Assembly: GCA_944325105.1 (NCBI GenBank)
Contig: CALUYW010000001.1
Coordinates: forward strand, 62,001-126,000
Direction of reading: 5' to 3'
Length of the DNA: 64,000 nt
From: Candidatus Gastranaerophilales bacterium
GTDB lineage: Bacteria; Cyanobacteriota; Vampirovibrionia; Gastranaerophilales; Gastranaerophilaceae
Shown: positions 23,084 through 31,498 of the stretch, one piece after another
Numbering within the stretch: the first letter of the stretch is position 1
Layout of the letters: every line of letters begins with the position of its first letter
Translations under genes and position numbers: made by a program
Notes under the pieces: model-generated
The model's input: only the letters and a program-made list of their open reading frames with translations
Database searches by the model: none
What the model was told of the DNA's origin: nothing

Positions 23084-24178
23084 ATGGAGTCAAAAGTATA
23101 CAGTAAAAGCGATATATTAGATAAGCTTTCTCAAGATGGTTTTTTTGTTGATTATCTGACGTTAGATTCTTTTCTTTCAAAATATAAAATTGAAGCAATA
23201 TATGAGGATGACAGCGGAAACGAGTTTTTTGACAAATGTGCTTATGATACGCTTGTTGAAAATGTTCTCGGCAAAAAGAAAGAAGAAGTAAAAACTTCTG
23301 AAGATAATGTAGATTTTTCAGCATTTGAAAGCACTCTTTCTTCTGCTCCGGCTGAGTCTGATGACTCAAAACTAGAGAATAAAACCGAAGAAGTTGTTTT
23401 AAACGAGGAAGTACCCCTTGAGAATATTAAATGGCACAAGTGGGATGATGTTTCGGTTGAACTTGTAGAAGACAAAAAAGAAGAAACGCAAGCGATTGCG
23501 GATTCAAATATTACAGAAAATAAGAAAGAGGAAGAAATTTCACTATTTGACGGTATTGAAAGAAATAAAAACTCTCAAGAAGGGATAATTTTTGATACAG
23601 AGCAAAATAGTGCCGATGGGAATTCTTTTACATCCGATACCTCAGTAGCTCAACAAAATACAGCCTTTGTTGATGCTAATACTCTTTCAAATGAAAGTGC
23701 ACTTGAAGACTCTAAAAAAGAAATACAACAGATTATGTCTTCACAAGATGATAACGAAGAAGACTTTGACGATATAGGGCTTATATCCGATTCAATACAG
23801 GTTCAAGAAAAGTTCCAAAGTTACATTGCAAATGAACTTGCAAAAAGAAATACAGATATTAATCCTCCGGTCAGAGAAAATACTTTCAAGTTCGATATTT
23901 CAGAAAAAACATTAAATATGATAGCAAGAGCAATTGCAAAAAAAATTGCAAAGCAGGTTGCCATGCTTGTTTCTTTTGATGAGAGAAGCAATAATACAAA
24001 ACTCCTCCAAGCCGAGAAAAAATCTCAAATGCTGGAGCAAAGAATCAGTACTCTTGAAGAGCAAAACAGAAAACTAAAACTTTTGCTTGTTGAATCAAAC
24101 AAAAATCTTAACTCATACAAGCCTACGTTCTTTGGTTTGTATAAATTTGTCAGAAAAAAAACTAAGAAAAGAAGATAA
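23084..24178 (+). CDS. Hypothetical acidic coiled-coil protein, upstream partner of rseP
   Basis: A 364-residue protein that I cannot place in a family. Residues 1-65 form a compact folded region (KSDILDKLSQDGFFVDYLTLDSFL...), perhaps a winged-helix-like unit. Residues 70-230 are very acidic and low in complexity (disordered), and about 265-345 contains FKFDISEKTLNMIARAIAKKIAKQ followed by a Leu/Glu/Gln coiled coil. The tail is strongly basic (KFVRKKTKKRR). GTG at 23081 and ATG at 23084 are both possible; neither has a clear Shine-Dalgarno. The rseP gene begins 5 bases after its stop, so they form an operon. Confidence 0.65.
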   Translation: MESKVYSKSDILDKLSQDGFFVDYLTLDSFLSKYKIEAIYEDDSGNEFFDKCAYDTLVENVLGKKKEEVKTSEDNVDFSAFESTLSSAPAESDDSKLENKTEEVVLNEEVPLENIKWHKWDDVSVELVEDKKEETQAIADSNITENKKEEEISLFDGIERNKNSQEGIIFDTEQNSADGNSFTSDTSVAQQNTAFVDANTLSNESALEDSKKEIQQIMSSQDDNEEDFDDIGLISDSIQVQEKFQSYIANELAKRNTDINPPVRENTFKFDISEKTLNMIARAIAKKIAKQVAMLVSFDERSNNTKLLQAEKKSQMLEQRISTLEEQNRKLKLLLVESNKNLNSYKPTFFGLYKFVRKKTKKRR

Positions 24179-24183
24179 CAACA

Positions 24184-25557
24184 ATGAATATCATAATAAT
24201 GCTCATTTTAATAAGCCTTTTGGTACTGGTGCACGAGTTGGGGCACTATCTGGCTGCAAGGGCGTTTGGTATTCAGGTTTCTCATTTTGGTTTAGGTCTC
24301 CCGATAGGGCCTGTTTTGTATGAAACAAAGTGTGGTGAAACAAAAATAACGGTGCATGCTTTTTTGTTGGGCGGGTATGTATCTTTTCCCGATGATGATG
24401 AGGAAAATGAAGACGCTAAAAAACTTCCGCTTGATTCACCAAAGCGCTTTAAAAATAAAAAACCCTGGCAAAAGGCAATTGTAGTTTCGGCAGGTGTTTT
24501 TGCAAATGTTGTATTTGCCCTGTTTCTTGTAATGTTTTGTGCTGCTTTTTATCATAAACTTCCAAGCAGCAAGTATGATGTTTTTGTAAAGGACTTTGCT
24601 CCTGAAGTTAACTCAAATGTCAAAGACTCAGGCATTCTGCCAAATGATAAAATTATAAGTGTTAACGGTATCCCTATAACCAATTCTTATCAGTTTATTT
24701 TTCTCGTACAAAAAAGCAAATTTTTTGACGGCTATGTTTCAGATAAAACGGTTGAGAAAAAAATATCCGAACTTAAGGAGCTGAATCCCAAAATTTCAAA
24801 TGTTGTAAAAGCAGGCGAAACCGTAATTCTTCCAAAATCAACACCCGAGGATGAACTAAAGGTTTCACAAAATGTCCTTATGGGAATTGAAAAGTACAAA
24901 CCTGACGAGCTGGAGCTTACAAAGACTCAAAAGGATTTAACCCAAAAGCTTTATGAAAAAAATGAGTTTGTTGCAGATAAAGAATATAATCTTGAAGATA
25001 TTGCCTATGCAATTTCAGACAGTTACAAGCCTCTTTCAATAAAAGTTTTAAGAGGTGACAAGGAGCTCGTGTTTAACGACTTAAAAACGTCAAAAGATGG
25101 ACTTTTAGGTGTAAAGCTTGAAGTAAGCGAGATTTTCCTGCCCATTAAAACACCTCTTGATGTTATTACTCACTCTTGGGATTACCTCGTTGATAACACA
25201 AAGCTTATGCTGCTTGGACTTTGGCAGCTTGTGAGCGGAAAAATCCCTCTTAGCGATATGCATGGTATTGTTGCAATAACAAAAGTAGGCGGCGATATTA
25301 TTGAAAACTCCGGTATGTTAAAAGGGCTGCTTTTAAGTGCTATTATTAGTATTGACCTTGCTATAATTAACCTTCTGCCTATTCCTGCGCTTGATGGCGG
25401 ACACCTTATGTTCTTAGCGTTAGAAAAAATATGTGGCAGAGAGCTTGATGAAAAAATTGTAGAGGGAATTTCAAGAGTATTTTTTGCGCTTTTAATTCTT
25501 CTTATGATTTATGTTGTCTTTAATGATATTTTTGCCCTTGTTACAAAACAGCTCTAA
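24184..25557 (+). CDS. rseP: Site-2 metalloprotease (RseP/M50 family) with an insertion in the PDZ region
   Basis: A 457-residue intramembrane zinc protease that would cleave membrane-anchored regulators. The zinc motif HELGH is at about 18-22 in the first helix, and the third ligand motif NLLPIPALDGGH is near residue 397. A PDZ-like segment (about 135-175, ILPNDKIISVNGIPI) binds substrate tails. Between the PDZ half-sites lies about 100 extra residues including LKELNPKISNVVKAGETVIL, which looks like the second half of a LysM motif. Four membrane helices are expected. A length of 457 is at the upper end for the family. Co-transcribed with the coiled-coil gene upstream. Confidence 0.85.
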   Translation: MNIIIMLILISLLVLVHELGHYLAARAFGIQVSHFGLGLPIGPVLYETKCGETKITVHAFLLGGYVSFPDDDEENEDAKKLPLDSPKRFKNKKPWQKAIVVSAGVFANVVFALFLVMFCAAFYHKLPSSKYDVFVKDFAPEVNSNVKDSGILPNDKIISVNGIPITNSYQFIFLVQKSKFFDGYVSDKTVEKKISELKELNPKISNVVKAGETVILPKSTPEDELKVSQNVLMGIEKYKPDELELTKTQKDLTQKLYEKNEFVADKEYNLEDIAYAISDSYKPLSIKVLRGDKELVFNDLKTSKDGLLGVKLEVSEIFLPIKTPLDVITHSWDYLVDNTKLMLLGLWQLVSGKIPLSDMHGIVAITKVGGDIIENSGMLKGLLLSAIISIDLAIINLLPIPALDGGHLMFLALEKICGRELDEKIVEGISRVFFALLILLMIYVVFNDIFALVTKQL

Positions 25558-25572
25558 ATATAGTCTGGTCTC

Positions 25573-25601
25573 TTGACGCAGCTATTGGTGCGTGTTATAT
25601 T
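25573..25601 (+). promoter_or_regulatory. Strong promoter of rpsU
   Basis: TTGACG (25573-25578) and TATATT (25596-25601) are 17 nt apart, with TGT in front of the -10 (extended -10). It fits a highly expressed ribosomal protein gene. Confidence 0.75.
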
Positions 25602-25643
25602 GAAGCCATAAGTTACATTTAAGTCTTCAAAGGAGGTGAAAAT

Positions 25644-25817
25644 ATGCCTGAAGTAAGAGTTCGCGAGAACGAAAATATCGAAAGCGCTCTTAAAAGATTT
25701 AAGAAAAAAATTCAAAAAGCGGGAATTTTATCTGAAATCAAACGCAGAGAAAGGTATGAAAAACCTTCCGTTAAGAGAAAACGCAAATCTGAAGCTGCTC
25801 GCAAGAGAAGAGTTTAG
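25644..25817 (+). CDS. rpsU: 30S ribosomal protein S21
   Basis: A 57-residue basic protein beginning [19 protein letters not shown], with [21 protein letters not shown] in the middle and an Arg/Lys-rich tail, the standard S21 pattern. S21 binds the 16S rRNA platform near the anti-Shine-Dalgarno and supports initiation. The Shine-Dalgarno here, AAAGGAGGTG at 25629-25638, is essentially a full complement of the anti-Shine-Dalgarno, the strongest in the window. It has its own promoter and terminator and is monocistronic. Confidence 0.95.
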   Translation: MPEVRVRENENIESALKRFKKKIQKAGILSEIKRRERYEKPSVKRKRKSEAARKRRV

Positions 25818-25835
25818 ATTTTAGTATAAGGATAT

Positions 25836-25860
25836 AAAGGGGATGAAAATCCCCTTTTTT
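25836..25860 (+). terminator. Terminator of rpsU
   Basis: AAAGGGGAT (25836-25844), loop GAAA, then ATCCCCTTT (25849-25857) with further T. A GNRA tetraloop caps a perfect 9-bp stem. Confidence 0.85.
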
Positions 25861-25878
25861 AAAAAGATGGGGTGAAAA

Positions 25879-26379
25879 ATGGCAAAAGATTGCAGTTTTG
25901 ATGTTGTGTCTGAGTTTGATAAACAAGAGCTTGTAAACGCGGTAGATCAGGTTAAGCGCGAACTTAATTCAAGATTTGACCTAAAAGGTTCAAATTCTGA
26001 TATTACTCTTGATGCGGACAAAACTATCACTATTACAACAAGTGATGATTTAAAGCTGAGAAATATTTTAGATATTCTGCAAACAAAAATGATTAAAAGA
26101 AATCTGAGTATAAAAATTCTTGACGCTCAAACCCCTGAGGCTGCACTTGGTGGGAATGTAAGACAGGTATTTAACCTTAAAAAAGGTCTTAGTCAGGAAC
26201 TTGCAAAAAAAATAACTGCAGCAATTAAAGATTCAAAACTAAAAGTTCAAGCATCAATTCAAGGCGAGCAGGTTCGTGTAAGCGGAAAGAGCAAAGATGA
26301 CTTGCAAGATGTTATTAAGCTTTTAAAAGAAAAAGAGGACAGCTTTAACATACCCTTGCAATTTGTAAATTACAGATAA
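25879..26379 (+). CDS. yajQ: YajQ family nucleotide-binding protein
   Basis: A 166-residue YajQ/DUF520 protein starting AKDCSFDVVSEFDKQELVNAVDQ, with FDLKGSNSDI (about 35-44) and the C-terminal DLQDVIKLLKEKE...LQFVNYR typical of the family. It has two ferredoxin-like folds. Members bind cyclic di-GMP in Xanthomonas, and nucleic acid or tRNA binding has been proposed elsewhere, so the role here is open. Shine-Dalgarno GGGGTG. The NAD kinase gene begins one base after its stop, forming an operon with nadK and recN. Confidence 0.9.
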   Translation: MAKDCSFDVVSEFDKQELVNAVDQVKRELNSRFDLKGSNSDITLDADKTITITTSDDLKLRNILDILQTKMIKRNLSIKILDAQTPEAALGGNVRQVFNLKKGLSQELAKKITAAIKDSKLKVQASIQGEQVRVSGKSKDDLQDVIKLLKEKEDSFNIPLQFVNYR

Positions 26380-26380
26380 A

Positions 26381-27184
26381 ATGGAATTAAGTTTAGAAAA
26401 AACTATAATAGTTTATAATCCTGAAATTGAGGGCGCAAAAGAGCTTTCGCAAAAATTATGCTGCTCTTTTGAAAATTCTTGCGCTTTTTCGTTGGATGAA
26501 ATGCCTGATAGTGCAACTTTTGTAATAGTTGTGGGCGGGGACGGCACGCTTTTAAAATGTGCAAGAAAATACTCGCAAACAGATGCCGTTTTGTTTGGTT
26601 TTAATATGGGACGACTTGGTTTTTTAGCTCAGGCTATGCCAAATGAAATCGAAAAAGTTGTAAACAAAATAAAGTCCGGAGATTTTAGAATTGAAAAAAG
26701 AACTATGCTAAAATCCCCTACAACAGGTGCTATAGCGCTAAATGATATGGTTATAAGGGGTGCAACGTATTCTCGCACATCCACCCTAAATCTTTATATT
26801 AACGACATTAAGCTATGCTCGTATTTAGCTGACGGGTTGATTATCTCAACCCCTACGGGTTCAACCGCTTATGCCTTGTCTGCTGGAGGGCCTATTATAT
26901 CGCCGAATCTTGAGTGCTTTGTAATAGTTCCAATATGTCCTCATACGCTAAATGCCAGACCTATTGTCGTACCTACTTCAGAACATATTAAAATCACAAC
27001 ATCGGAAGCGCCAAAAGATTTTCAAATGACATCAGACGGTCAGGACGCTTGTATTGTAAAAAACGAAGTCTGTATTGAAAAACATTCAAGATATTCTAAA
27101 CTGTTACTATTAAACAACGACTGCTGCCATTTTTATGATATTTTAAGAGAGAAGCTCCACTGGGGAATTGCACCTAACAAATAA
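26381..27184 (+). CDS. nadK: NAD kinase
   Basis: A 267-residue ATP-NAD kinase that makes NADP from NAD. GGDGT at 52-56 is the catalytic phosphate-binding motif. NMGRLGFLA (about 83) and DGLIISTPTGSTAYALSAGGPI (about 150-171) are the conserved NAD-binding blocks. There is almost no gap from yajQ, so it depends on translational coupling, and its stop overlaps the recN start (TAATG). The order nadK-recN is frequent in bacteria and supports both calls. Confidence 0.92.
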   Translation: MELSLEKTIIVYNPEIEGAKELSQKLCCSFENSCAFSLDEMPDSATFVIVVGGDGTLLKCARKYSQTDAVLFGFNMGRLGFLAQAMPNEIEKVVNKIKSGDFRIEKRTMLKSPTTGAIALNDMVIRGATYSRTSTLNLYINDIKLCSYLADGLIISTPTGSTAYALSAGGPIISPNLECFVIVPICPHTLNARPIVVPTSEHIKITTSEAPKDFQMTSDGQDACIVKNEVCIEKHSRYSKLLLLNNDCCHFYDILREKLHWGIAPNK

Positions 27185-28818
27185 TGATTAAATCTGTATT
27201 GATTAAAAATTTTATACTTATTGATGAACTGTTTTTAGAGTTTGAAGATGGTTTTAATGTCCTAACGGGTGAAACAGGCGCCGGTAAAAGTATCATCTTA
27301 AAGGCGATAGATACAGTCCTTGGTGCAAGGGTGCAAAAGGATGTTATTTTTGATAAAACAAAACCTGCTTTAATTGAGATAACTTTTTCTCATTCAAAAA
27401 AAGAAGAATCAACCCTAAAGGATTTTGACCTGTGCGAAGAAACTGTTATTTCAAGAGAGATAACACAAACTTCCCAAAAATGCAGACTAAACGGTGCGCT
27501 TGTAAATCTTGACTATATAAAGGAATTAAGAGAACACTTTGTTGATATACATTCTCAAAATCAAAGCTATACTTATGTTTTGCCGAAGTATCATATTGAG
27601 CTTTTAGATGCCTACATAAAAAGCGTCGATGAAGATTTTACAAATAATCTGGCATTGTACGCAGATACTTTTAGAGATTATACAGAGACGACAAAAAAAC
27701 TGACTTTACTTCGTGAAAATAATTCTAAAAATCTTCAAGAAATTGATTTTCTAAAGTTCCAGCTAAATGAGCTTGATAGTGCTGATGTTGCCGTTAATGA
27801 GGAAGCGCAGCTTGAGCGCGAACTTGAAGTACTCTCTAACGTGCAATCTCTAAAAGAGGCAACTGAGGGCATTTATTATTCCCTTGGTTCTGATGATGGG
27901 GTAATTGATGCTTTAGCTAAAATGAAAGGACTCCTTTCGCGCTCTTGTGATTGTGATGAAAGATTAAGAGAAGTAGAGAACTCCTTTATTGAAGCGCATG
28001 AAAATCTTAAATTTTGCTCGGATTTTTTAAGGGAATATTCGCAAAACCTTGAGGATAACCCTCAAAGACTTGATGAGATAAACGAGAGAATGTCGCTTAT
28101 TTTGAAATTAAAAAGAAAATACGGTGATATTTTCGAAGCTAGAGAAAAATTTGCTACACAATTAAGTGAAATCGAGGGCGATTTTTCATCAGTTGAAGAG
28201 CTTGAAGCAAGACAAAAAGAACTTGAAAAAAAAGTTGAGGAATTATCTTGTACTCTATCTTTAAAAAGAAAAAAATACGCAGGTGAGCTTAGCGGGTTAA
28301 TTGTGCAAGAGCTCAGAAAATTAGAGCTTTCTAAGGCTGAATTTGAAATAAGTATAAAAGATAAAAAACCGGATATTAAAGGGATTGACGATGTTGAATT
28401 TTTAATTACGACAAATATTTCATCTCCCCTTGCACCTTTGGCTAAAGTAGCTTCAGGCGGTGAAATTTCAAGAGTTATGCTTGCTATAAAATGTGTTTTT
28501 GCAAAAGTTGATTCGCTGTCTACAATTATTTTTGATGAAATTGATACGGGAATTTCAGGTAAGGCGTCAAACGCTGTGGCTGAGGCTATTTCAAATTTAT
28601 CAAAAGATATACAGGTCTTTGCAATCACTCACCAGCCAATAATTGCAGCGCATGCTAATGCGCACTTTAGGGTATCAAAAAGTCAGAATGACAAAACAAA
28701 AGTATGTGTTGAAAAGCTTGATACACAAGAAAAAAGGCTTGAAGCACTTGCGACATTGGCGTCAGGTGAGGTAAACAGTATTTCTGTTTCCTTTGCAAAA
28801 GAGTTGTTAAAATCTTAA
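27184..28818 (+). CDS. recN: DNA repair protein RecN
   Basis: A 544-residue SMC-like ATPase acting in double-strand break repair. Walker A GETGAGKS is at 29-36, and the C-terminal half carries the signature ASGGEISRVMLAIK followed by Walker B IIFDEIDTGISG. Between them lies a coiled coil (about 150-360) shorter than in SMC, as expected for RecN. The first strand is MIKSVLIKNFILIDEL. It overlaps nadK by one base. No LexA-type site is seen at this locus, so SOS control would have to act through the yajQ-nadK promoter, if at all. Confidence 0.93.
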   Translation: MIKSVLIKNFILIDELFLEFEDGFNVLTGETGAGKSIILKAIDTVLGARVQKDVIFDKTKPALIEITFSHSKKEESTLKDFDLCEETVISREITQTSQKCRLNGALVNLDYIKELREHFVDIHSQNQSYTYVLPKYHIELLDAYIKSVDEDFTNNLALYADTFRDYTETTKKLTLLRENNSKNLQEIDFLKFQLNELDSADVAVNEEAQLERELEVLSNVQSLKEATEGIYYSLGSDDGVIDALAKMKGLLSRSCDCDERLREVENSFIEAHENLKFCSDFLREYSQNLEDNPQRLDEINERMSLILKLKRKYGDIFEAREKFATQLSEIEGDFSSVEELEARQKELEKKVEELSCTLSLKRKKYAGELSGLIVQELRKLELSKAEFEISIKDKKPDIKGIDDVEFLITTNISSPLAPLAKVASGGEISRVMLAIKCVFAKVDSLSTIIFDEIDTGISGKASNAVAEAISNLSKDIQVFAITHQPIIAAHANAHFRVSKSQNDKTKVCVEKLDTQEKRLEALATLASGEVNSISVSFAKELLKS

Positions 28819-28850
28819 ATAAAGTTTTGTTAAAATCTTGACAAATATAA

Positions 28851-28879
28851 TTGTATGATTTTTTTATCTTTGCTAGAAT
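28851..28879 (+). promoter_or_regulatory. Promoter upstream of the 311-residue hypothetical gene
   Basis: TTGTAT (28851-28856) and TAGAAT (28874-28879) are 17 nt apart, with TGC in front of the -10. The same nine bases TGCTAGAAT occur at the glucokinase promoter. Confidence 0.55.
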
Positions 28880-28927
28880 TGTCTCATAATTTGCATCACC
28901 ATTAAAAATAAAGAAGGATTTTTTAAG

Positions 28928-29863
28928 ATGAAAGTTAATTTTATTGCGGCTTATTCCCCTGCAAAAAATACTTATGCCGCCACAAATTATTCTACCCCGA
29001 TTAACAACTATTCGGACACAAAAACATTGCAGAACAACGCACAAGACATGTTTGTAAAAACCTCTCCGGTCTTTGGCAGAAGAAAAAAAGAAAAAGACAT
29101 AATTTACAGACAAGAGGTTATTAGTAAGGGTAAAGAGGGTATTGTCCACAATCTTGCAATATATGCAAGGTCTTTTGCATATGCTGCAGGACATGCCATG
29201 CCAACAAGCGTAGATTTAGACCGTTGTATGCAAGAGTATTTCAACCTTTGTTGTGCTGCAGTTTCTACTTATCCCGAGAAAGAAAATATTGTCAGATACC
29301 CAAGTTGTCAAGAGTTTCTTGAAATTATAGGTTCCCTCTGGAATGAAAGCAAACAACTTGAAGGCGCAGACGAAGATAAGTATATTAACCCGTCAACCGC
29401 TGAGTTAAGAGAAGCTCAACGTATGCCTTATATGAGAGCGTTTATAAAAGACGATATTGGTCGCGCTATGAATGCTCTTTCCGTAAAAAGATACGGTGAA
29501 GAAATAAAAGAAGAAGATGACGCCAGACTTTTTGCATACAGAATATATAATGATAAAACCACAAGAACAATAAAGCCTTCTGTGTCTGAAAGTGTTCAAA
29601 AACAAGGTACGGAAAGTCGTTATCACAGACTACTGACAAATGAGTTTGACTCAGGAGATATCTTAAGATATATGAGAGAGCATAAGGATACATTCTTTGG
29701 TCCTCCGATGAGTTTAAGGGAAAGATTTGACAGGTATAAATATATATTTTTCCATGCAGATATAGATAATATGGAAGAAGTTGATGAGTCAGTTTCATAT
29801 GGTGATGACTCTGAAGACAGAAGAACCGTCTGGGAAAGATGGTTTGACGAGCACGGGCTATAA
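28928..29863 (+). CDS. Hypothetical protein with FGRR-type N-terminal segment
   Basis: A 311-residue soluble protein that I do not recognise. The first 55 residues are polar and low in complexity, ending in SPVFGRRKKEK (about 46-56). The remainder (about 65-311) is a helical, acidic domain with several Tyr, Arg and Cys residues (DRCMQEYFNLCCAAV at 99-113) and repeated YMR/R motifs. It has no signal peptide. Shine-Dalgarno AAGAAGGA and a good promoter precede it. Its stop abuts the stop of convergent ftsY with no spacer. The short N-terminal tag might be a localisation signal, but that is inference. Confidence 0.65.
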   Translation: MKVNFIAAYSPAKNTYAATNYSTPINNYSDTKTLQNNAQDMFVKTSPVFGRRKKEKDIIYRQEVISKGKEGIVHNLAIYARSFAYAAGHAMPTSVDLDRCMQEYFNLCCAAVSTYPEKENIVRYPSCQEFLEIIGSLWNESKQLEGADEDKYINPSTAELREAQRMPYMRAFIKDDIGRAMNALSVKRYGEEIKEEDDARLFAYRIYNDKTTRTIKPSVSESVQKQGTESRYHRLLTNEFDSGDILRYMREHKDTFFGPPMSLRERFDRYKYIFFHADIDNMEEVDESVSYGDDSEDRRTVWERWFDEHGL

Positions 29864-30799
29864 TTAATCAAATATAGCTTCAATAAATTCCTTGCGGTCA
29901 AAGTTTTTTAAATCTTGAGTTCTCTCTCCTATACCAACCAGTTTGGCGGGCAGAGAGAACTCTTTTGCAATGGCTATTATTATGCCGCCTTTAGCTGAAC
30001 CGTCAAGCTTTGTTATAGCTACAGATGTCAAGTTAAGCGCCTCTTTAAAAACTTTGGCCTGAGAAAGTCCGTTTTGACCAAGATTTGCATCAAGTACCAA
30101 AATGCTTTCTGCAAGGGACTCAGGTGCATTTTTGTCAATTACATTTTTTATCTTTTTTAACTCTTCAATAAGGTTAAATTTATTCTGCAGTCTACCTGCA
30201 GTATCCACTATAATTACATCAAAATTTTCTTTTTTAGCTTTGTCAATCGCTTCATATACAACGCTTGCGCTGTCCGCTTTATCTCTTCTTACAATTTCAA
30301 CATCTGCTCTTTTTGCCCAGATATCAAGCTGCTCCTCCGCTGCAGCTCGGAAAGTGTCGCCTGCCGCAAGGAGGACTTTTTTGCCTTCATTTTTAAATTT
30401 GTTTGCAAGCTTGCCGATAAGTGTAGTCTTGCCTGCGCCGTTAACGCCCACTATAAAATAGATATTAAGAGAATTTTCTCTGTAGTTAAGCTCATTTGAG
30501 CCTGCAGTTTCAAGAATATTTTCAAATTCTTCTTTTAAAAAGTTTTTAAGCTGAGATGATTTTAGATTTTTGTTTTTTATTTTATTTACTATCTCAACAC
30601 TTAAATCCACCCCTAAATCAGCCTTTATAAGCATTGACTCAATGTCATCGAGGGTAAATTCGTCTATCTCCTCACTTCCCGAGGCTGCCTCGACCACGTT
30701 ATCAATAAGGGTTTTTGAAGTTTTTGAAAGCGCATTTTTAAGCGCTTCAAAACCGCTCGAGATGATATTTTTGTCATCTTTTTTAAAGAAGTTAAACAT
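29864..30799 (-). CDS. ftsY: Signal recognition particle receptor FtsY
   Basis: A 311-residue SRP GTPase receptor docking SRP-ribosome complexes at the membrane. The N domain spans about 20-90; G1 is GVNGAGKTTLIGKLANK, G3 DTAGRLQNK, G4 TKLDGSAKGG. The A domain is nearly absent (the start MFNFFKKDDKN leads directly into the N domain), a short form found in many bacteria. I chose the ATG at 30799 because it follows GAAAG and matches the family start; a frame extends 7 codons further upstream. Its beginning overlaps the end of nusB by 8 bases. Confidence 0.92.
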   Translation of the reverse strand: MFNFFKKDDKNIISSGFEALKNALSKTSKTLIDNVVEAASGSEEIDEFTLDDIESMLIKADLGVDLSVEIVNKIKNKNLKSSQLKNFLKEEFENILETAGSNELNYRENSLNIYFIVGVNGAGKTTLIGKLANKFKNEGKKVLLAAGDTFRAAAEEQLDIWAKRADVEIVRRDKADSASVVYEAIDKAKKENFDVIIVDTAGRLQNKFNLIEELKKIKNVIDKNAPESLAESILVLDANLGQNGLSQAKVFKEALNLTSVAITKLDGSAKGGIIIAIAKEFSLPAKLVGIGERTQDLKNFDRKEFIEAIFD

Positions 30800-31445
30800 A
30801 TCTTTCGACCACTTTTGCAAGAATACCGTTTATAAAAGACGGTGAGTCATCGGTTGAGTATTTTTTTGCAAGCTCAAGTGCTTCATCTATTACAACCTTA
30901 TGCGGTGCGTCTTTCATAAACACAAGCTCTATGATTGAAATTCTTAAAATGTCTTTGTCTATTTTAAATAATCTGTCTATATCCCAGCCAAAAGCCAGTT
31001 CTTTGATTATATTATCAATGTCTTGTTTTTTGTCTTTGAAAGTTGTTGCAATTTTATTAATATAATCTCTTACATCTGCTTTTTGTGAAAGCGTGCTTAA
31101 CTCTGCTACTTCAAGAGCGTTTAGTGCCTTGTCGCAAACGCCGAGAACTGTTTTTATTCTGCCTGCCATATCGCTTGTAAGAGGAATCTGAACAGGTATA
31201 TTATTGGCGTCAATCGGACGTTTAAGGTTGTCTGGGTGATTGTTTTCGTACTCTTCAATGTACTCGCTGAGCTCTAAAAGCCCGCTTGTGGCGATGTTTA
31301 GCTCTTCTTTTGAAGAACTTATAAGAGTCCTTACTGATTTTAGGACGATTTTTTCAAAGTCATCGCCTTGGTATTTATCAAGATTTTTTTCAAGTTGTGA
31401 AAATAAAATTAGTGCCAATTCTCTTGAAGCTCGTCTTGCTTGCAT
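30792..31445 (-). CDS. nusB: Transcription antitermination factor NusB (long form)
   Basis: A 217-residue NusB-family RNA-binding protein for rRNA antitermination with NusE. RRASRELALILFSQLE is the typical start. The C-terminal core has ELAFGWDIDRLFKIDKDILRISIIEL and HKVVIDEALELAKKYSTDDSPSFINGILAKV, both strong NusB signatures. Typical NusB is about 130-160 residues; the extra 60-odd residues sit in the middle of the N-terminal half (about 20-95), as in cyanobacterial NusB. Shine-Dalgarno AAGGA. It is coupled to ftsY downstream. Confidence 0.9.
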   Translation of the reverse strand: MQARRASRELALILFSQLEKNLDKYQGDDFEKIVLKSVRTLISSSKEELNIATSGLLELSEYIEEYENNHPDNLKRPIDANNIPVQIPLTSDMAGRIKTVLGVCDKALNALEVAELSTLSQKADVRDYINKIATTFKDKKQDIDNIIKELAFGWDIDRLFKIDKDILRISIIELVFMKDAPHKVVIDEALELAKKYSTDDSPSFINGILAKVVERYV

Positions 31446-31498
31446 GTTTGTTTCCTTATTTTGTCTTTTAAGTTAATTATAGATGAAAAATTTTTAAT

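Noticed and set aside
28062-28628. A 188-codon open frame on the minus strand
   Set aside because: It is antisense to recN, rich in Ser and Phe, with no start signals.
28838-28879. TTGACA at 28838-28843 as -35 of the 311-residue gene
   Set aside because: Its distance to the TAGAAT is 30 nt, too long; TTGTAT at 17 nt is preferred.
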